59,089 nt of DNA. It comes from Oscillospiraceae bacterium. Its GTDB lineage: Bacteria; Bacillota; Clostridia; Oscillospirales; Acutalibacteraceae. Position 1 is the first letter of the stretch. Each line of letters opens with the position of its first letter. Positions 26,534 through 35,153 of this stretch are shown here, piece by piece. Where the stretch lies: positions 1-59,089 of the forward strand of contig SVPI01000008.1 in assembly GCA_015065935.1 (NCBI GenBank), in the 5' to 3' direction. The translations under genes were made by a program, and so were the position numbers. Under the pieces are notes generated by a model. That model had not been told where the DNA came from and did not search any database. It saw only the letters and a program-made list of their open reading frames with translations.

Positions 26534-26812
26534 TTAAGTTGGCGAGAGTCGAACCGGATACGGTTTCGCTCACCGCCTTTAATTATCTGACTTTGCGTAT
26601 TTTTTTGCAAGGCGCCAGCCTTGCGGCAAAATTACGCTTTGTCTACTAAATAAATCCGTTGGCAGAAACTCTCCGACCTTTCAAAACTAAAATTTTTGTG
26701 TTAGAGGAAGCCGACAAAACGCAGGAATACTGGCGTATTTCAAGTTTTGAGGCAAACTATTACCGAAAATTTTGTTTTGAAGGCGTAACTGGTTCGACTC
26801 TCGCCAACTTAA
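26534..26812. mobile_element. MITE-like non-coding element with 22-bp terminal inverted repeats
   Basis: The sequence from TTAAGTTGGCGAGAGTCG to its perfect inverse at 26791-26812 gives 22-bp terminal inverted repeats around a 279-bp unit with no ORF. Inside is a long hairpin: GCGTA 26595-26599 pairs with TACGC 26633-26637, and GCAAGGC with GCCTTGC 26607-26624. There is also an imperfect inverted pair (about 26677-26698 and 26765-26784). TTAA at both ends could be duplicated target. The ends resemble a tRNA T-arm, but no cloverleaf can be drawn. Confidence 0.6.
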
Positions 26813-26822
26813 AGGAGAAATT

Positions 26823-27785
26823 ATGAAACAGTTTACAATAACTGAAAATGATGCCAACCAGCGCCTTGATAAATTTTTAAGCAAGGCAGCACCAAAGCTG
26901 CCTGCTTCTATGATGTACAAAGCCATTCGCAAGAAGGACATCAAGGTTAACGGAAAGCGTGCCGAAATAAGCACACGCTTAAATAAGGGCGATATTGTAA
27001 CCGCCTATTTAAAGGATGAATTTTTTGAGGCTGCCGCCCCTAAGTATGATTTTCTTTCAGCCTCGAAAAATCTTACCGTTATTTACGAGGATGAAAATAT
27101 TCTGCTTGCCGACAAGGCTCAGGGCGTGCTTGTTCACCCCGATGAAAACGAATACACCGACACTCTTATTACAAGAATTCAGCGTTACCTTTATGAAAAG
27201 GGTGAATTTGACCCCGAAAAGGAAAACAGCTTTAAGCCTGCCCTTGCCAACCGAATTGACCGAAACACCGGTGGTATAGTTATTGCAGCAAAAAATGCCG
27301 AAGCTCTGCGCATTCTTTGCGACAAAATAAAGCTTAGAGAAATTGATAAATTTTATCTTGCGGCGGTGCACGGAACACCCACGCCCAAGGCCGCAACCCT
27401 TGAAGGCTTTTTAGAAAAGAACGAAAGCAAAAACAAGGTTTATTTATCAAAGCAAAAGAGTGACACGAACCTCTCCATAAAAACCCGCTATGAGGTTATT
27501 CGCCAAAAGGGCGATATAAGCCTTTTAAAAATTGAACTTTTAACCGGCCGCACCCACCAGATAAGGGCGCACATGGCATCCATCGGTCATCCCCTTTTGG
27601 GGGACGGAAAGTACGGAAGGCTTGCGGGCGACAAAAAGCTGGGCTTTGATAAGCAGGCCCTTTACTCCTACAAGCTTAAATTCAGCTTTAAAACCGATGC
27701 AGGGCTTCTAAATTACCTTGACGGAAAAGAGTTCAAGGTTAAAAAGGTTTGGTTTGCAAGCGATGTTTTCGGATTACAGCTTTAA
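26823..27785 (+). CDS. RluA-family RNA pseudouridine synthase
   Basis: Converts uridines in rRNA (or tRNA) to pseudouridine. The 320-residue protein has an N-terminal S4 RNA-binding domain (about 10-65) and the catalytic NRIDRNTGG motif with Asp146. The RluA-family block LLTGRTHQIRAHMASIGHPLLGD (about 240-262) is present. The S4 domain places it in the RluC/RluD-like subgroup; the modified position cannot be read. AAAGGAGA precedes the ATG and abuts the right end of the MITE-like element, so the element may now form part of the 5' leader. The stop overlaps the 3' end of the convergent deaminase gene by 12 bp. Confidence 0.93.
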   Translation: MKQFTITENDANQRLDKFLSKAAPKLPASMMYKAIRKKDIKVNGKRAEISTRLNKGDIVTAYLKDEFFEAAAPKYDFLSASKNLTVIYEDENILLADKAQGVLVHPDENEYTDTLITRIQRYLYEKGEFDPEKENSFKPALANRIDRNTGGIVIAAKNAEALRILCDKIKLREIDKFYLAAVHGTPTPKAATLEGFLEKNESKNKVYLSKQKSDTNLSIKTRYEVIRQKGDISLLKIELLTGRTHQIRAHMASIGHPLLGDGKYGRLAGDKKLGFDKQALYSYKLKFSFKTDAGLLNYLDGKEFKVKKVWFASDVFGLQL

Positions 27786-28253
27786 TTCAACCGTATTTTT
27801 GGTTTGGTTATACTGACGGTATTTTACCCCGGCGCTATCCAGCATTCTTTTAGCGCAGATAACAGCATCGGTATCGGCATATTTATCCTGCATGTAAACA
27901 ATTTCCTTAATACCTGCCTGGATAATTGCCTTTGCGCACTCGTTGCAGGGGAAAAGTGTTACATAAACTCTTGAGCCCTTTAAAGAGCCACCCCTATAAT
28001 TTAATATTGCATTTAATTCGGCATGGCACACGTACATATATTTTGTATCCTGTGCTGTGCCGTTTCTTTCCCACGGATAAACATCATCACTACAGCAAAA
28101 CGGCATACCGTTATAGCCCATTGAAAGAATTCTGTTCTCATCATTAACAATGCAGGCGCCCACCTGTGTAGAGGGGTCCTTACTGCGCTGTGAGGACAAA
28201 AGGGCTATGCCCATAAAATACTCATCCCAAGTAAGATAATTATCGCGTTTCAT
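27774..28253 (-). CDS. Deoxycytidylate deaminase (ComEB/dCMP deaminase family)
   Basis: Deaminates dCMP to dUMP for thymidylate synthesis. The 159-residue protein has the zinc motif HAELNAI (catalytic Glu, about 83-89) and LFPCNECAKAI (two Cys, about 106-116), with GYNGMPFCCSD earlier. The ATG at 28253 follows AGAGGTG at 7 nt; an in-frame GTG earlier lies within that site. It overlaps the upstream MFS gene by 14 bp, suggesting co-transcription. The ends of this gene and the rluD-like gene overlap tail to tail. Confidence 0.93.
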   Translation of the reverse strand: MKRDNYLTWDEYFMGIALLSSQRSKDPSTQVGACIVNDENRILSMGYNGMPFCCSDDVYPWERNGTAQDTKYMYVCHAELNAILNYRGGSLKGSRVYVTLFPCNECAKAIIQAGIKEIVYMQDKYADTDAVICAKRMLDSAGVKYRQYNQTKNTVELKL

Positions 28254-29448
28254 TAAAAGCACCTCTTTTAAGTTTAATGGATTTTTTTATTTCATCCCTG
28301 ATGCCCGATAGGAACATTATTGCAGGGAAAACGCTTACAACTAAAAAGCCTGCCTGAAGGTCGGCAAAATCGGCAACCAGCCCCACAAGCCAAGGGCCTA
28401 AGGAACAGCCCATATCGCCAAGCATTGCAAGAATGCCGTACATTGCGGTGCCGCCGCTGACAATTTCCTTTGCGGCAACCGAATAGGTGCCCGGCCACAT
28501 AAGGCTAACTGAAAAACCGCAAGCCGCACAGGAAATAAGGCAAAGAACAGGTGATGAGCTGAATGACACCACAAGATAACAAACAAAGCAAAGGGCTGCA
28601 TTTATAGTTATTAGGCGATTTAAGGAAATTTTTTCGCCGAGAAGCCCAAAAATAATTCTGCCTGTGCCCATAAAAAGAGCAAAAGCACAGGGACCAAGTA
28701 AATCCCCAAGGACCTTATCAACGCCCAGTGCCTGCTCAATGAACATTGAGGACCATTGCGCCACGGCAATTTCACTGGCTCCCGCACAAAGCATTGCTAT
28801 TAGCAACTTATAAAACTTACGGTTTTTAAGGAGCACCGAAATGCTGTCGCCCTTATTTTCAACTTCATTTTGAGGAATAACAAGGGGTACGCGCATAAAG
28901 GAAAACATATTAACAAACGGAATAACCGCCCAAATAATTGGAAGGAGCATCCAGTTTCCGCCAAGAACGCGGAGCAAAACGGTTGACACAATAACGGTGA
29001 GCATCTGACCCCAACAGTAAAAAGAGTGGAGAAAGCACATTTCTGCCGCCTTTTTCTCCCCCGGCAGATACTCTACAATGGGGCTGATAATAACCTCAAT
29101 AATACCGCTGCCTGTGGCATAAAACAAAATGGCTATAACAAGGCAGGTGTAAACGTTTTCGGGGAAAAGCATAGGCAAAACACCCAGCATAACAAGACCC
29201 AGTGCCGCAATCGCGTGGGCAAGAACAGTAATTGTTCTGTATCCCAAAAGTTTAACAACCTTAACCGATACAATATCCACCGATATCTGCACAACAAAGT
29301 TTATAAAAATAAGCCTGCCAAGTGCCTCATAGGAAACATTATATTTGGTTTGGAAAATAAGAAAAAGCAGGGGCAGGAAATTATTTATGATTGCCTGAAC
29401 TATGTAGCCGATATAGCAGGAAATTTTAGTAGAGGTGTAACGCTGCAT
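28240..29448 (-). CDS. MFS transporter
   Basis: A 402-residue permease with twelve predicted helices. The start at 29448 follows the phosphatase stop by 1 bp, with GGAG about 13 nt upstream; an earlier TTG would overlap the phosphatase gene. Motifs include GYIVQAIINNFLPLLFLIF in helix 1 and VVKLLGYRTITVLAHA in the loop-2/3 region. LPGEKKAAEMCFLHSFYCWG lies in the middle, and GFSVSLMWPGTYSVAA is typical of FucP/sugar-like MFS members. The substrate is unknown. It is the middle gene of a phosphatase-MFS-deaminase cluster. Confidence 0.8.
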   Translation of the reverse strand: MQRYTSTKISCYIGYIVQAIINNFLPLLFLIFQTKYNVSYEALGRLIFINFVVQISVDIVSVKVVKLLGYRTITVLAHAIAALGLVMLGVLPMLFPENVYTCLVIAILFYATGSGIIEVIISPIVEYLPGEKKAAEMCFLHSFYCWGQMLTVIVSTVLLRVLGGNWMLLPIIWAVIPFVNMFSFMRVPLVIPQNEVENKGDSISVLLKNRKFYKLLIAMLCAGASEIAVAQWSSMFIEQALGVDKVLGDLLGPCAFALFMGTGRIIFGLLGEKISLNRLITINAALCFVCYLVVSFSSSPVLCLISCAACGFSVSLMWPGTYSVAAKEIVSGGTAMYGILAMLGDMGCSLGPWLVGLVADFADLQAGFLVVSVFPAIMFLSGIRDEIKKSIKLKRGAFNETR

Positions 29449-29449
29449 T

Positions 29450-30112
29450 TTAGGAATTAAGCTCCTCAATAACTTTAACAAGCTCCATTGGCTCGCTTAT
29501 TATAACCTTGGCGCCGTTTGCTCTAAGCTCCTCTTCCCCGCGGTAGCCCCAAAGCTCGCCAACAGGGTAGGCTCCCGAATTAACGCCTGTTAAAACATCC
29601 ATTCCGCTATCCCCTATAAAAATGCATTCCTCAGGCTTTACACCGAGTTCTTCCATTGTAATAAGGGCAAGTGTTGGGTCAGGTTTATTAGGAATTCCAT
29701 CCCTTTGGCCGTTTACCACATTAAAGGTTTTCTCCCCCAAAAGGCCAAAAACCAGTTGCCTTGCAAGGGGTTCTGCCTTGTTGGTTACAACGGCTAGAAT
29801 GAGTCCCATTTCATTTAGTTTTTGTAGCAGTTCGGGAACACCGTTATAGGTTTTTGTTCTATCGCTGTGGTGGTCCTTATAATAATCGGTAAAATCCTTT
29901 TTAATAAGTTCAACCGTTGCGGCATCCCTTGCATTTTCAGGAAGTGCCCTTTCAATCATTTTAGGAATTCCATCCCCAACAAAATACTTATAGCTATCAA
30001 CAGGATGTTCTTTGTAGCCGTGCATTTTAAGTGCACGGTTGGTGGCAAAGGCAAGGTCGAAAAGAGAATTTGCCAAGGTACCGTCTAAATCAAATAAAAC
30101 TGCCTTAATCAC
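29450..30112 (-). CDS. HAD hydrolase, phosphoglycolate phosphatase-like
   Basis: A 220-residue HAD subfamily IA enzyme. Motif I is VLFDLDGTLANS (residues about 4-15). Motif II is the Thr in AVVTNKAEPL (about 113), motif III the Lys in GIPNKPDP (about 145) and motif IV IFIGDSGMDVLTG (about 164-176). It resembles Gph/PpaX-type phosphatases that remove 2-phosphoglycolate or pyrophosphate. The start is ambiguous; I chose GTG at 30112 because GGGTGAT lies 5 nt upstream, whereas ATG 30124 and TTG 30133 have no ribosome site. Confidence 0.82.
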   Translation of the reverse strand: MIKAVLFDLDGTLANSLFDLAFATNRALKMHGYKEHPVDSYKYFVGDGIPKMIERALPENARDAATVELIKKDFTDYYKDHHSDRTKTYNGVPELLQKLNEMGLILAVVTNKAEPLARQLVFGLLGEKTFNVVNGQRDGIPNKPDPTLALITMEELGVKPEECIFIGDSGMDVLTGVNSGAYPVGELWGYRGEEELRANGAKVIISEPMELVKVIEELNS

Positions 30113-30222
30113 ATAATCACCCATTATAAACAATTTATTTATTTATTATAACAAAATAACAAGTCTCTTTCAAGACATTATTGATAAGAAAAAACAAATA
30201 TTTGAATTTTTTAAAAAAACAC

Positions 30223-30254
30223 TTGCATTATCGCAAGCTTTGTGTTAATATAAT
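30223..30254 (+). promoter_or_regulatory. Putative promoter of rpmB
   Basis: TTGCAT followed at 17 bp by TAATAT (30246-30251); an overlapping TATAAT (30249-30254) is at 20 bp. Confidence 0.45.
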
Positions 30255-30288
30255 TTTTGCTAATGTTAATTCAAGGAGGTGCAGACTC

Positions 30289-30477
30289 ATGGCAAAATGT
30301 GATATCTGCAATAAAGAGATTGCTTTTGGTATTAAGGTTTCCCACTCACACAGACGTTCTAACAGAACCTGGAAGCCCAACGTAAAAAAGGTTAAGGCAA
30401 TTATAGACGGTTCACCTCGTCGTATTCATGCCTGCACCCGTTGCCTTCGTTCAGGCAAGGTTACCCGCGCTATCTAA
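30289..30477 (+). CDS. rpmB: 50S ribosomal protein L28
   Basis: A 62-residue ribosomal protein. It contains the L28 signature HSHRRSNRTWKPN and the zinc-binding Cys set (CDIC near the N-terminus and CTRC at about 51-54), so this is the C+ paralogue. AAGGAGG 10 nt upstream fixes the start at 30289; longer in-frame readings are not real. It is monocistronic with its own terminator. Confidence 0.97.
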   Translation: MAKCDICNKEIAFGIKVSHSHRRSNRTWKPNVKKVKAIIDGSPRRIHACTRCLRSGKVTRAI

Positions 30478-30496
30478 TTTAAGTTGCGAAAGAAAA

Positions 30497-30534
30497 ACAA
30501 GCGTTTTCGGATTTACCGAAAACGCTTTTTCTTT
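30497..30534. terminator. Bidirectional terminator of rpmB and the EamA gene
   Basis: AAGCGTTTTCGG and CCGAAAACGCTT form a 12-bp stem with a 5-nt loop, then TTTCTTTT. A runs on the other side serve the minus strand. Confidence 0.88.
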
Positions 30535-30545
30535 TACATTTTTCT

Positions 30546-31463
30546 CTAAATCTGCGCAAGTTTTCTTTTGAAATCAAGCTGGGATAAAATAATTGCCGCA
30601 AACATAATGACACAGCCGATTATCTCGCGAAGGGATAAAACCTCGCCAAAAAGCAGTCCGCCAAGGGCGGCAAAAACCGATTCAAGGCTCATTATAATTG
30701 AGGCAACCGTGGGATTTTTTGAATACTGCTGACCGATTATCTGTAATGTGTATGCCACGCCGCTGGACATAATACCGATAAATAAAAGGTAAGGAATTGC
30801 CGCTAAAATTCCCGCAAGGGTTAGCTTTTCAAAGATAAACATTAAAACCATTGATAGTGTACCGCAAACGAAAAACTGAATGCATGAAAGCTTAACGCCA
30901 TCTACACTGCTTGCAAAATGGTCAACACACATAATGTGAACGGCAAAGGAAATTGCACAACCAAAAACAACAAGGTCGCCGCCGTAAACCTGACCAAGAC
31001 CACCTGAAAGACACAGCAGATAAAGCCCCACAACCGAAAGAGCCACCGCGAACCACACATTAAGGCCTGTTTTTTTCTTTAAAAACAGACTAAACACCGG
31101 CACAAGCACAACATACATTGCGGTTATAAAACCGCTTCTGGCCGATGCCGCGGCGTTACCCGGATAGGATGAAATTCCAAACTGCTGCAAATTTGCAGAA
31201 ATGGTTAGCATTACACCGCAAAGAACACCCGCCAGAGCAAGATTTTTTCTGCCCTCTTTCGTTTTTGGAATAAGGGCTTCTCCCCTATTGCGGCTAATAA
31301 TTGCGCAAACAGGTATTAAAAATAAAAATCCTATGTAGGAGCGCACCGCATTTATGGCAAAGGGCGGCATAGTATCGGCTGCTTTATCCTGTGCCACAAA
31401 GGCAAGGCCCCAAATTATTGCGGCTATAAGCAATATTAAATTGCCTTTTAGGTTTTTTGACAT
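30546..31463 (-). CDS. EamA/DMT-family transporter
   Basis: A 305-residue drug/metabolite transporter with ten predicted membrane helices formed by two EamA repeats. Repeat 1 starts NLILLIAAIIWGLAFVAQ and repeat 2 begins around YGGDLVVFGCAISFAVH. The P-x-VASIIMSLESVFAALGG-x2-FGE motif near the end is characteristic. Such proteins usually export amino acids or metabolites; the substrate is unknown. AAGGTGA precedes the ATG. It lies between two terminators. Confidence 0.88.
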   Translation of the reverse strand: MSKNLKGNLILLIAAIIWGLAFVAQDKAADTMPPFAINAVRSYIGFLFLIPVCAIISRNRGEALIPKTKEGRKNLALAGVLCGVMLTISANLQQFGISSYPGNAAASARSGFITAMYVVLVPVFSLFLKKKTGLNVWFAVALSVVGLYLLCLSGGLGQVYGGDLVVFGCAISFAVHIMCVDHFASSVDGVKLSCIQFFVCGTLSMVLMFIFEKLTLAGILAAIPYLLFIGIMSSGVAYTLQIIGQQYSKNPTVASIIMSLESVFAALGGLLFGEVLSLREIIGCVIMFAAIILSQLDFKRKLAQI

Positions 31464-31483
31464 TATATCACCTTAATATGTAG

Positions 31484-31512
31484 CAAAAAAGGGCGCAACT
31501 GCGCCCTTTTAA
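31484..31512 (-). terminator. Terminator of the decarboxylase operon
   Basis: AAAAGGGCGCA and TGCGCCCTTTT form an inverted repeat after the last gene, followed by a T run on the minus strand. Confidence 0.7.
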
Positions 31513-31516
31513 AATT

Positions 31517-32929
31517 TTAGAAATTACCCGATAAATCCTGAACATATAAAGTGCGAACAGCATTTTCATCGGCTGCGGGCTCCTTTTTCTCGGCATATTT
31601 TTCAGCCAGGAATTTAGAAGCAACCTGAGGGAACAAAGCATAGGAAAGAACATCTTCATCGCATTTTGCAAGGTCGCCTGCCTCAATGCGATACTTTTCG
31701 AACTCAGGCTCAATCTTATCAGCAGGACGGCAGGTGATAACCTCATCATCACCAATAGCCTTCTTTCTAACCTCCTCGTTAACGGTGCCGGGAAGCTTAC
31801 CGTACTCACCGCGAAGAAGTCCCTTAGATTCCTTAGGAACCATTTTATAGCGCTCGCCTGAAATAACGTTCATAACAGCCTGTGTGCCTACAATTTGGCT
31901 GGTAGGTGTTACAAGGGGAGGATAACCGAAATCCTCACGAACCCTCGGAACCTCGGCAAGAACATCGTAATACTTATCCTCTTTTCCTGCCTGTTTGAGC
32001 TGGGAAATCATATTGGAAAGCATACCGCCGGGAACCTGATAGATAAGGGTTTTGGTATCAACGCTGAGCACCTTTGGGTCAAGAATACCCTCTGCCTTCA
32101 TTTTATCGGCAACGGTTCTAAAATGTGCGGCAACATCAGCAAGAGCGTTAAGGTCGAGTCCTGTATCACGCTCGGTGCCCTGTAATGTTGCAACAAGAGC
32201 CTCGGTTGCAGGGTTAGCAGTACCGTTAGCTAAAGGTGAAAGGGCGGTATCAACAATGTCAACACCGGCCTGTGCTGCCATTAAATAGGTCATATCACCG
32301 GTACCTGTTGTGTTATGTGTATGAAGGTGAATGGGAACCTTAACATTTTCTTTCAGTTTCTTAACGAGAGAATATGCATCATAGGGTAGCAAAAGGTTTG
32401 CCATATCCTTAATGCAGATAACATCGGCACCCATGCTTTCCAGTTCCTTTGCGAGGTTAACAAAATATTCCTCGTTATGAACAGGGCTTATTGTATAGCT
32501 CATACCTGCTTCGCAAATACCGCCGTACTTTTTGCAGGCCTCCATTGCGGCTCTCATATTTCTGGTGTCATTAAGGGCATCAAAAATACGGATAACATCA
32601 ATACCGTTTTCAATAGATTTCTTAACAAAAGCATCAACAACATCATCAGAATAATGCTTGTAGCCAAGCAGGTTCTGACCGCGGAGAAGCATTTGAAGCT
32701 TTGTGTTGGGCATTGCCTTTCTGATTTTACGAAGGCGCTCCCAGGGGTCTTCATTTAAAAAGCGCATACAAACATCAAAGGTAGCGCCGCCCCAGCACTC
32801 AACCGACCAATAGCCAATTTTGTCAAGCTTTTCAAGGGCAGGAAGCATATCATCAATGCGCATACGTGTTGCCGCCTGTGACTGGTGGGCATCACGTAAA
32901 ATTGTATCTGTAATATTTAATTTAGCCAT
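31517..32929 (-). CDS. oadA: Oxaloacetate decarboxylase alpha subunit (carboxyltransferase domain)
   Basis: A 470-residue HMGL-like TIM barrel carboxyltransferase that moves the carboxyl group from oxaloacetate to biotin. The signature RDAHQSQAATRMRIDDMLP (about 12-30) is present. Metal ligands are Asp13 and the LHTHNTTGTG histidines (about 206-215), and the Lys that is carbamylated lies in ICIKDMANLL (about 170). The conserved C-terminal PYC/OADA domain extends to about 450. There is no biotin domain on this polypeptide; it is encoded separately two genes upstream. The operon order is oadG, biotin carrier, oadB, oadA. It could alternatively serve as pyruvate carboxylase subunit B, but the Na+-pump genes favour a decarboxylase. 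Confidence 0.9.
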   Translation of the reverse strand: MAKLNITDTILRDAHQSQAATRMRIDDMLPALEKLDKIGYWSVECWGGATFDVCMRFLNEDPWERLRKIRKAMPNTKLQMLLRGQNLLGYKHYSDDVVDAFVKKSIENGIDVIRIFDALNDTRNMRAAMEACKKYGGICEAGMSYTISPVHNEEYFVNLAKELESMGADVICIKDMANLLLPYDAYSLVKKLKENVKVPIHLHTHNTTGTGDMTYLMAAQAGVDIVDTALSPLANGTANPATEALVATLQGTERDTGLDLNALADVAAHFRTVADKMKAEGILDPKVLSVDTKTLIYQVPGGMLSNMISQLKQAGKEDKYYDVLAEVPRVREDFGYPPLVTPTSQIVGTQAVMNVISGERYKMVPKESKGLLRGEYGKLPGTVNEEVRKKAIGDDEVITCRPADKIEPEFEKYRIEAGDLAKCDEDVLSYALFPQVASKFLAEKYAEKKEPAADENAVRTLYVQDLSGNF

Positions 32930-32943
32930 TTAAAAATTTCTCC

Positions 32944-34248
32944 TTAACCAAATAAAGCTATAAGCACACCTGCTGCAATTGCAGAGCCTATAACGCCTGC
33001 AACGTTGGGTCCCATAGCGTGCATAAGCAGGAAGTTTGAGGGATTTTCCTTTTGACCGACCATTTGTGAAACGCGGGCAGCCATAGGAACTGCCGAAACA
33101 CCCGCAGAGCCGATTAAAGGATTGATTTTATTCTTTGTAAACAAATTCATAATCTTTGCAAAAAGAACACCGCAGGCTGTTGCAACGCCAAATGCCACAA
33201 CACCCATAAAAATGATTTCAATTGTAGGCAGGCGTAGCAGAGTTATTTCGTTACCGCCGAGATTTATAACGGTATCTCTGTTTGTTTGCAGGAAGGTTGA
33301 AGCTGTTGCAGTTGCACCAACGGAAATTCCCAGGAAAATGGTTACAATGTTCATAAGCTCGTTTTGAGCTGTTTTGCAAAGGCGCTCTGCAACGCCCGAT
33401 TCTTTCCAGAGGTTACCGAGCATAAGGCAACCAACGAGAGGAGTTGCCGAAGGAACAAGGAGAGAAACGAAAATTGTAACAGCGATGGGGAAAATGATTT
33501 TTTCGGTCTTTGAAACGCTGCGCAGAGGCTTCATAACAATTTGGCGTTCCTTCTTGGTTGTAAGCAGCTTCATAATAGGGGGCTGAATTACAGGAACCAG
33601 CGCCATATAGGAATAAGCCGCAACGGCAATTGCACCAAGCAAATGAGGAGCAAGCTGTGTTGTTACAAAAATTGCGGTAGGACCATCGGCGCCGCCGATA
33701 ATACCAATAGAAGCAGATTCGTTACCGGTAAAACCTATAAGACCGGTACCTACGAAGGTTGCAAAAATACCGATTTGAGCAGCTGCGCCTAAAAGCAGGC
33801 TCTTGGGGTTGGAAATAAGGGGACTGAAATCGGTCATAGCGCCGATGCCAATAAAGATAAGACAGGGATAAACACAGGTTTTAACACCTATATATAAAAT
33901 ATCCAAAAGCCCACCATTTGCAAGGATAAAGCCATAATCGTGGTAATAATCAGAGCCTTTAGTCATAAACTCGGTCCAAAGGTCACCATTATACATTCCT
34001 GCACCGGGAAGGTTGGTAAGGAGCATACCGAAGGCGATACCAATTAAAAGTAGGGGTTCGAACTGCTTCTTAATGGCAAGCCAAAGGAGAAGTAGGGATA
34101 CAAGAATCATAACAAGGCTTTTCCAGCCCGCTGCAATAACAACCTCTCTTTGGAGCACTTCATTAAAAACAGTTGTGTCATTTAAAAAGTTTGCACCAAG
34201 CAAATAAAATCCCATTTGCTTGATGAAATTCATAATTTGTTCTAACAT
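32944..34248 (-). CDS. oadB: Na+-translocating decarboxylase beta subunit
   Basis: The membrane subunit that decarboxylates carboxybiotin and exports Na+. The 434-residue polytopic protein has the family motifs [11 protein letters not shown] and [19 protein letters not shown] (Asp and Ser of the Na+ site, about 175-195), and the C-terminal [24 protein letters not shown] 34248 is chosen, with GGTGA 6 nt upstream; an ATG 6 nt earlier is also possible. It is co-transcribed with the gamma, biotin and alpha subunit genes and contributes to the Na+ motive force. Confidence 0.95.
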   Translation of the reverse strand: MLEQIMNFIKQMGFYLLGANFLNDTTVFNEVLQREVVIAAGWKSLVMILVSLLLLWLAIKKQFEPLLLIGIAFGMLLTNLPGAGMYNGDLWTEFMTKGSDYYHDYGFILANGGLLDILYIGVKTCVYPCLIFIGIGAMTDFSPLISNPKSLLLGAAAQIGIFATFVGTGLIGFTGNESASIGIIGGADGPTAIFVTTQLAPHLLGAIAVAAYSYMALVPVIQPPIMKLLTTKKERQIVMKPLRSVSKTEKIIFPIAVTIFVSLLVPSATPLVGCLMLGNLWKESGVAERLCKTAQNELMNIVTIFLGISVGATATASTFLQTNRDTVINLGGNEITLLRLPTIEIIFMGVVAFGVATACGVLFAKIMNLFTKNKINPLIGSAGVSAVPMAARVSQMVGQKENPSNFLLMHAMGPNVAGVIGSAIAAGVLIALFG

Positions 34249-34272
34249 ATCCATTCACCAAAACAAGAAAAA

Positions 34273-34635
34273 TTAAGCAATTGTGCAAAGAACAGTTCCT
34301 GTTTCAACAGATGCGCCCTTAGAAACATTAACTGCATTTACGGTACCATCAGCGGGAGACATAATTTCGTTCTCCATTTTCATTGCTTCAAGAACCATAA
34401 GAACATCGCCTTTTTTTACCGCCTGTCCTACTGCTACATTAACAGCAAGAATGTTGCCGGGCATGGGGCTTGTAACGGTTTCGCCGCCTGCTGCAGGGGC
34501 TGCTGCGGGTGCAGGGGCTGCGGCAGGTGCAGGAGCAGGAGCTGCGGCAGGAGCTGCTGCAATTTCAGCACCATTAACCTCTTCAATAACTACTTCATAA
34601 TTTGTTCCGTTTACGTTAACATTATATTTTTTCAT
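34273..34635 (-). CDS. Biotin carrier protein (biotin/lipoyl-attachment domain)
   Basis: A 120-residue carrier with a beta-strand N-terminus (MKKYNVNVNG), a flexible Ala/Pro linker (about 28-52) and a biotinyl domain (about 53-120). The biotin acceptor Lys is in VLEAMKMEN (about 86-94). It shuttles CO2 between the alpha carboxyltransferase and the beta membrane subunit. ATG at 34635 follows AAAGGTGAT at 5-6 nt. It is separate from the alpha subunit, as in many clostridial decarboxylases. Confidence 0.93.
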   Translation of the reverse strand: MKKYNVNVNGTNYEVVIEEVNGAEIAAAPAAAPAPAPAAAPAPAAAPAAGGETVTSPMPGNILAVNVAVGQAVKKGDVLMVLEAMKMENEIMSPADGTVNAVNVSKGASVETGTVLCTIA

Positions 34636-34646
34636 TTTTATCACCT

Positions 34647-34934
34647 TTATATTTTTTTAATTGATACAATTCTAATGCCCGTTACCTCAGTTCCGAGCTC
34701 CTCAGCAATGGCTGCAGATATTGCCGCAACAATCTCGCCGCGGTTAGCCGTAACCGCTTTGGCGTTGCCGGCAGGCGCCACATTGGACTGTTGACTAATT
34801 ACCTCATTTTTGTTTGGCTTTCTTACACCGCAAATAAAGCCTATAATTTTACAAAGCAGAACAATGCAAATAAGGCCGGTAAAAACGGTGCCAATTCCAA
34901 GCGCGCAAACAAATGCAATGGAAACTTCTCCCAT
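34647..34934 (-). CDS. Na+-pumping decarboxylase gamma subunit (OadG family)
   Basis: A 95-residue bitopic protein with one N-terminal membrane helix (about 5-32) and a short cytoplasmic tail ending ISAAIAEELGTEVTGIRIVSIKK, as in OadG/gamma chains that hold the alpha and beta subunits together. GAAGGAG precedes the ATG. It is the first gene of the decarboxylase operon, 11 bp before the biotin carrier. Confidence 0.85.
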   Translation of the reverse strand: MGEVSIAFVCALGIGTVFTGLICIVLLCKIIGFICGVRKPNKNEVISQQSNVAPAGNAKAVTANRGEIVAAISAAIAEELGTEVTGIRIVSIKKI

Positions 34935-35005
34935 ATTTTTCTTCGCTCCTTCCCGAAAAATATATTATTTTTTGTATTTTAGTGCAAAAAGCCTAAATCA
35001 AAGTC

Positions 35006-35034
35006 ATTATACTATAATCCCCAAAAATTATCAA
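35006..35034 (-). promoter_or_regulatory. Sigma-A promoter of the decarboxylase operon
   Basis: TTGATA (35034-35029), 17-bp spacer, TATAAT (35011-35006) on the minus strand. Confidence 0.75.
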
Positions 35035-35094
35035 TACGTTTTTATAAAATAATGTAAAAATTTATTTATATATAGTTATATTATAAATAAACTC

Positions 35095-35123
35095 TTGAAA
35101 ATAAGCGCTATATATTGTATAAT
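35095..35123 (+). promoter_or_regulatory. Sigma-A promoter of the rnf operon
   Basis: TTGAAA, 17-bp spacer, TATAAT, divergent from the decarboxylase promoter and 61 bp away from it (-35 to -35). Confidence 0.8.
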
Positions 35124-35153
35124 ATGCTAGTATCCCTATAAGGAGGAATATGT

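Noticed and set aside
26534-26812. tRNA gene suggested by GGTTCGACTC near the right end
   Set aside because: The same sequence occurs inverted at the left end, and no acceptor, D or anticodon arms can be drawn around it.
30181-30288. Longer L28 protein starting upstream
   Set aside because: The region holds the promoter, and AAGGAGG fixes the start at MAKCDIC.
34500-34560. Repeat array in the biotin carrier gene
   Set aside because: It is the Ala/Pro linker coded by repeated GCA/CCT codons, normal for biotin carrier proteins.
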